DNA of 8,210 nt from an uncultured Alphaproteobacteria bacterium. GTDB taxonomy: Bacteria > Pseudomonadota > Alphaproteobacteria > Micavibrionales > Micavibrionaceae. A program made the position numbers and the translations under genes. Below, in pieces: positions 6,240 to 8,210 of this stretch. How positions within the stretch are numbered: position 1 is the stretch's first letter; each line of letters starts with the position of its first letter. Location: contig CAKZKV010000217.1 in NCBI GenBank assembly GCA_937124505.1, positions 1-8,210 of the forward strand. Direction: 5' to 3'. The notes beneath the pieces are model-generated. The model did not search any database. It was given only the letters and a program-made list of their open reading frames with translations, and had not been told where the DNA came from.

Positions 6240-6740
6240 AGTACACGACTAACTTTGTTTGATAGTCCCCTGTTTCTGGGATTTGATCACTTTGAACAGA
6301 CATTTGACCGTCTCAAGAAATCCGGTGCAGATGGCTACCCTCCCTATAATATTGAACAAATCTCCGACCATGATTTGCGGATTACGCTGGCTGTGGCCGG
6401 GTTTACCATGGAGGATCTGGATGTGGAAGTGGAACAGAACCAGTTGATCATCCGCGGTCATCAGCGTGAGGAAGAGGAGCGCATCTACCTGCATCGCGGC
6501 ATTGCCGCCAGACATTTCCAGCGCAGCTTTGTGCTGGCGGACGGCATAGAGGTTCGTGGTGCCAGTCTTGACAACGGACTGCTTCATATCGAACTGGAGC
6601 GGATAATCCCCGAAAGCAAGGCCCGGAAAATTCCGATTGGTTCCAATCAGGGCAAAGAACATATTGAAATGAAATCTATCGAGAATAAGTCGGCAAAGGC
6701 GGAAACATCCACCGATGCGAAGAAAAAAAACAGGACTTAA
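6237..6740 (+). CDS. Hsp20/alpha-crystallin small heat-shock protein, IbpA-type
   Basis: Small heat-shock proteins are ATP-independent cytosolic holdases that form large oligomers and keep unfolding proteins ready for DnaK/ClpB. The 167-aa protein has the normal order. A short N-terminal arm, rich in Phe (MSTRLTLFDSPLFLGFDHF), precedes the alpha-crystallin domain at about 35-125, which opens with YPPYNIE, continues through LRITLAVAGF and LIIRGHQ, and ends in the GLLHIELERIIPE strand. The C-terminal I-x-I oligomerisation motif is IPI (132-134) in RKIPI. A Lys/Ser-rich tail of about 30 residues follows and is longer than usual. The start is the ATG 7 nt after AAGGAG; an upstream in-frame ATG at 6180 would read through the leader hairpins and is rejected. 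It is followed by a DUF1150 gene, a characteristic alphaproteobacterial pair. Confidence 0.95.
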   Translation: MSTRLTLFDSPLFLGFDHFEQTFDRLKKSGADGYPPYNIEQISDHDLRITLAVAGFTMEDLDVEVEQNQLIIRGHQREEEERIYLHRGIAARHFQRSFVLADGIEVRGASLDNGLLHIELERIIPESKARKIPIGSNQGKEHIEMKSIENKSAKAETSTDAKKKNRT

Positions 6741-6757
6741 CCTCACTTCTTTGTCTG

Positions 6758-6797
6758 GCAGCCGAAACCCGGAATTTAAATTTTGGGTTTCGCCTGC
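6758..6797 (+). other. Long intergenic hairpin between hsp20 and the DUF1150 gene
   Basis: GCAGCCGAAACCC (6758-6770) pairs with GGGTTTCGCCTGC (6785-6797) with one C-C mismatch. The 14-nt AT-rich loop contains the palindrome AATTTAAATT. No T-run follows, so it is more likely an RNA-stability or processing element setting the hsp20/DUF1150 ratio than a full terminator. Confidence 0.55.
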
Positions 6798-6823
6798 GAT
6801 TTGTGGTAAACTATGAAAAAAAG

Positions 6824-7060
6824 ATGGGAAATATGATCAAGATCAACGCAGATAGAAAAGTCATTGAAAACCTCCCGCCGCAAGTTTTGTCAAATCTCGG
6901 CATGAATCAGATTGCTTATATCAAGACAGAATTGCGTGAGAATGAACTCAGCTTTAGCGTCTTTGCAGCGGACGGAAATGAGATCATTGCTTTTGATAAC
7001 ATGCAGGAAGCAAAGGACTTTATTCGTCTCAGCAACCTGATGCCAATGACAGTCCATTAA
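6824..7060 (+). CDS. DUF1150 family small protein
   Basis: This protein of about 78 aa matches the DUF1150 pattern: LPPQVLSNLGMNQIAYIKTE in the first half and FSVFAADGNEIIAFDNMQEAKDFI in the second. The family is found mainly in alphaproteobacteria, very often directly after an hsp20 gene as here, and its function is unknown; a link to proteostasis is inferred from that linkage. It is soluble, with no signal or membrane segment. The start is uncertain. GTG at 6803 and ATGs at 6824 and 6833 share the frame, and none has a strong Shine-Dalgarno; the ATG at 6824 is chosen as a compromise. The gene is 83 nt after hsp20 with a hairpin between, and its TAA is followed at once by the palindromic repeat at 7062-7080. 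Confidence 0.85.
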   Translation: MGNMIKINADRKVIENLPPQVLSNLGMNQIAYIKTELRENELSFSVFAADGNEIIAFDNMQEAKDFIRLSNLMPMTVH

Positions 7061-7061
7061 G

Positions 7062-7080
7062 CCCCGGACTTGATCCGGGG
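7062..7080. repeat. Short palindromic repeat of alphaproteobacterial REP-like type, possible bidirectional terminator
   Basis: CCCCGGA (7062-7068) and TCCGGGG (7074-7080) flank the loop CTTGA. It begins 1 nt after the DUF1150 stop, in the gap between convergent genes. Similar CCCCGGACTTGATCCGGGG palindromes recur across many alphaproteobacterial genomes, usually between genes. No T-tract follows. Only one copy is in this window, so its repeat status comes from general knowledge. Confidence 0.6.
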
Positions 7081-7109
7081 AACGCACCCGAAAAGAAACG
7101 ATGAAGGTT

Positions 7110-7568
7110 CTAGGCAACCTGCTCACTCAGTTCAGGATACATAAACTGGGCACGGATTGAATCCTTGTCATCCGACTGATGTAACTTTTTACAAAAGACG
7201 GAGTCACCAAGTAATCTTGTCAGGCGGGACAGACGTCTTAAATGAAACGGGCCGTCTTCAACTGGAGATAACAAGACAAAAACCAGATTGATCGGACGAT
7301 CTTCAAAATGGATCGATTCCGACAAGCGATAGAGCATATGCACAGGACGGTCAATGTCACTGACCTTTGCATTGCAAATCAGTATGTTCTCTTCAATAAC
7401 AAAAGATTTGTCATCCTCACTCTTACGCAAGACGGCCTCAACTCTGTCAAAAAGTTCCGGCTGCCGCCAAAGAGCCGAGACGTCTTTGGCAATTTCCGCA
7501 TAAATGCGGCTGGTAGACTGAGCAGGATAGGACGTTCTTATGACATCCAGATCGCAATCGTAATGCAT
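7110..7568 (-). CDS. PtsN/EIIA-like (PTS EIIA type-2) domain protein lacking the phosphoacceptor histidine
   Basis: The 152-aa protein aligns by eye over its whole length with nitrogen-PTS EIIA (PtsN). The matching blocks are DRVEAVLRKSEDDKSFVIEENILIC, then DIDRPVHMLYRLSESIHF, then RPINLVFVLLSP, then HLRRLSRLTRLLGDSVFCKKL. In active EIIA proteins the segment reads IPHAK or IPHGK with the phosphorylated His; here it reads ICNAK, with N66 (AAT, 7371-7373) in that place. H109, in the position of the second conserved His, remains. The protein therefore probably cannot accept phosphate from NPr and may be a binding or regulatory relative. The ATG at 7568 gives a normal PtsN length; the preceding GGGGGG run (7577-7582) is an unusual Shine-Dalgarno. 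It lies downstream of the DUF62-like gene but a terminator-like hairpin separates them. Fold fairly confident, function unknown. Confidence 0.75.
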   Translation of the reverse strand: MHYDCDLDVIRTSYPAQSTSRIYAEIAKDVSALWRQPELFDRVEAVLRKSEDDKSFVIEENILICNAKVSDIDRPVHMLYRLSESIHFEDRPINLVFVLLSPVEDGPFHLRRLSRLTRLLGDSVFCKKLHQSDDKDSIRAQFMYPELSEQVA

Positions 7569-7670
7569 AAATCGGGCCCCCCACGATTAGTTTTTCTATC
7601 TACGAAACGTCCTTTGATATAGAGCAGAAAGATTAACAAATCCATAAGAAAGTTGTATGCAGTGCAAAAT

Positions 7671-7690
7671 AAAAAGACTTGATTCTTTTT
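7671..7690 (-). terminator. Likely weak intrinsic terminator after the DUF62-like gene
   Basis: Read on the - strand, AAAAAGA pairs with TCTTTTT over a 6-nt loop, and the T5 run is followed by ATTTT. It overlaps the TAA at 7689-7691. The stem is AT-rich, so termination may be partial, allowing some readthrough into the EIIA-like gene. Confidence 0.5.
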
Positions 7691-8210
7691 AGGCAGACAG
7701 ACTCCAGTTGACCTGAATCCCGCCGGGTGGTCTGCCGAACTCCTTGGCTGCATTGCCTCCGCGCAGGACAACCTCGGCAAAACGAACCGATGTTCCATCT
7801 GGCAAAGTCCAGCCGGATGAGCCAGGCGCAAGGCAGAGTTGTCCATCCGGCACACCAAAAATGCCGCGGGTGATTTTGGCCACGCGTTTGCGGCCATTAA
7901 TGTCCAGAACAATATCCTTGCCCATATAAGGCTCTAACGTATCGGGATGAATGGAAATCTTCATATTGCCATAGCCGTCCGTATAGCAGATCACCTGTTC
8001 CGGTATATCCGGCACCATCTCGGTAATATCCGTTCCCAGATCTGCATAATCGCTTCTCATGACCTTGGCGAAAGCTTTCGGGAAAATATCACGCGAACGG
8101 AACTGCGAGCCTTCCGTATTACAATTAATCATCCTGATTTCCGCGGCAACCGGCTTGATAAAAGAAATTGAATAGCCGCTATTTACAACACAGAGTTCTA
8201 TGCCGTTTTG
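7689..8210 (-). CDS. DUF62-like SAM hydroxide adenosyltransferase family protein, C-terminal part (5' end outside window)
   Basis: The frame is open to the right edge, so the ATG at 8132 is internal; 173 codons are visible. FRSRDIFPKAFAKVMRSDYADLG corresponds to the F-x-x-RDiFaP...lG segment of the DUF62 family, and VICYTDGYGNMKISI to its yiDrFGNliTNi segment, which opens the C-terminal beta-barrel. It ends with APGSSGW, RFAEVVLRGGNAAKEFG and PPGGIQVNW, matching the family's 'S.G...iA...G.Aa..lg...G..V' close. Characterised members split S-adenosylmethionine to adenosine and methionine. Here the FGNLITN core is altered to YGNMKIS and the N-terminal catalytic half lies beyond the window, so activity cannot be judged. 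Two terminator-like features end it before the EIIA-like gene: its own stop and the hairpin at 7671-7690. The family call is made from motif order and is moderately sure. Confidence 0.6.
   Translation of the reverse strand, partial: QNGIELCVVNSGYSISFIKPVAAEIRMINCNTEGSQFRSRDIFPKAFAKVMRSDYADLGTDITEMVPDIPEQVICYTDGYGNMKISIHPDTLEPYMGKDIVLDINGRKRVAKITRGIFGVPDGQLCLAPGSSGWTLPDGTSVRFAEVVLRGGNAAKEFGRPPGGIQVNWSLSA

Noticed and set aside
6237..7080. CIRCE or sigma32-type heat-shock control upstream of hsp20
   Set aside because: No TTAGCACTC-N9-GAGTGCTAA repeat or CTTGAA...CCCCAT promoter is visible; the leader structure and a sigma70-like promoter account for regulation.
7538..7912. 124-codon - strand frame overlapping the DUF62-like and EIIA-like genes
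   Set aside because: It overlaps two better-supported genes in another frame and its product has no recognisable motif.
1..8210. CRISPR array, tRNA, rRNA, transposase or defence island
   Set aside because: No regularly spaced direct repeats, tRNA-like cloverleaf, rRNA sequence, transposase motif or terminal inverted repeats were seen on reading both strands.

Overview
The window looks like an ordinary stretch of an alphaproteobacterial chromosome. The lineage call rests on the Hsp20 gene followed directly by a DUF1150 gene, the small zf-CHCC (NDUFS6-like) zinc-finger protein, and a CCCCGGA...TCCGGGG palindrome of a kind scattered through many alphaproteobacterial genomes. The genus cannot be read from the sequence; the pilin-like gene loosely recalls predatory or host-associated lineages such as Micavibrio, but that is a guess.

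Left part (1-4773, all + strand). The window opens inside leuC (C-terminal half, with all three iron-sulfur cysteines). A small HD-GYP-like phosphohydrolase follows, where leuD might have been expected. Then comes a strong promoter-like sequence, an intrinsic terminator, and a long AT-richer gene for a LamG + SGNH/GDSL hydrolase whose hydrolase domain seems to contain an inserted beta-rich domain. cysS, a complete cysteinyl-tRNA synthetase, closes this half.

Middle part (4786-6128). Two genes on the - strand, 14 nt apart, encode a 134-aa unknown protein and a membrane-anchored pilin-like protein. The pilin-like frame is interrupted by TGA, after which 28 coding-like codons run on to a TAA near the cysS stop. 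Divergent from this pair is a 57-codon zf-CHCC zinc-finger gene.

Right part (6129-8210). A heat-shock module has a sigma70-like promoter, a 5' leader that fits a ROSE-type RNA thermometer (bulged-G pairing over the Shine-Dalgarno), hsp20, and a DUF1150 gene. A palindromic repeat separates it from two - strand genes. One is a PtsN/EIIA-like protein in which the phosphoacceptor His is replaced by Asn. The other is the C-terminal part of a DUF62-like (SAM hydroxide adenosyltransferase) protein that runs off the right edge.

Most genes appear to be independent housekeeping or regulatory units, not one pathway. The points most worth following up are the ROSE leader, the His-less EIIA protein, the TGA-interrupted pilin-like gene and the nested SGNH hydrolase. 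I see no CRISPR array, tRNA, rRNA or insertion sequence, and no gene-free stretch longer than 300 bases.
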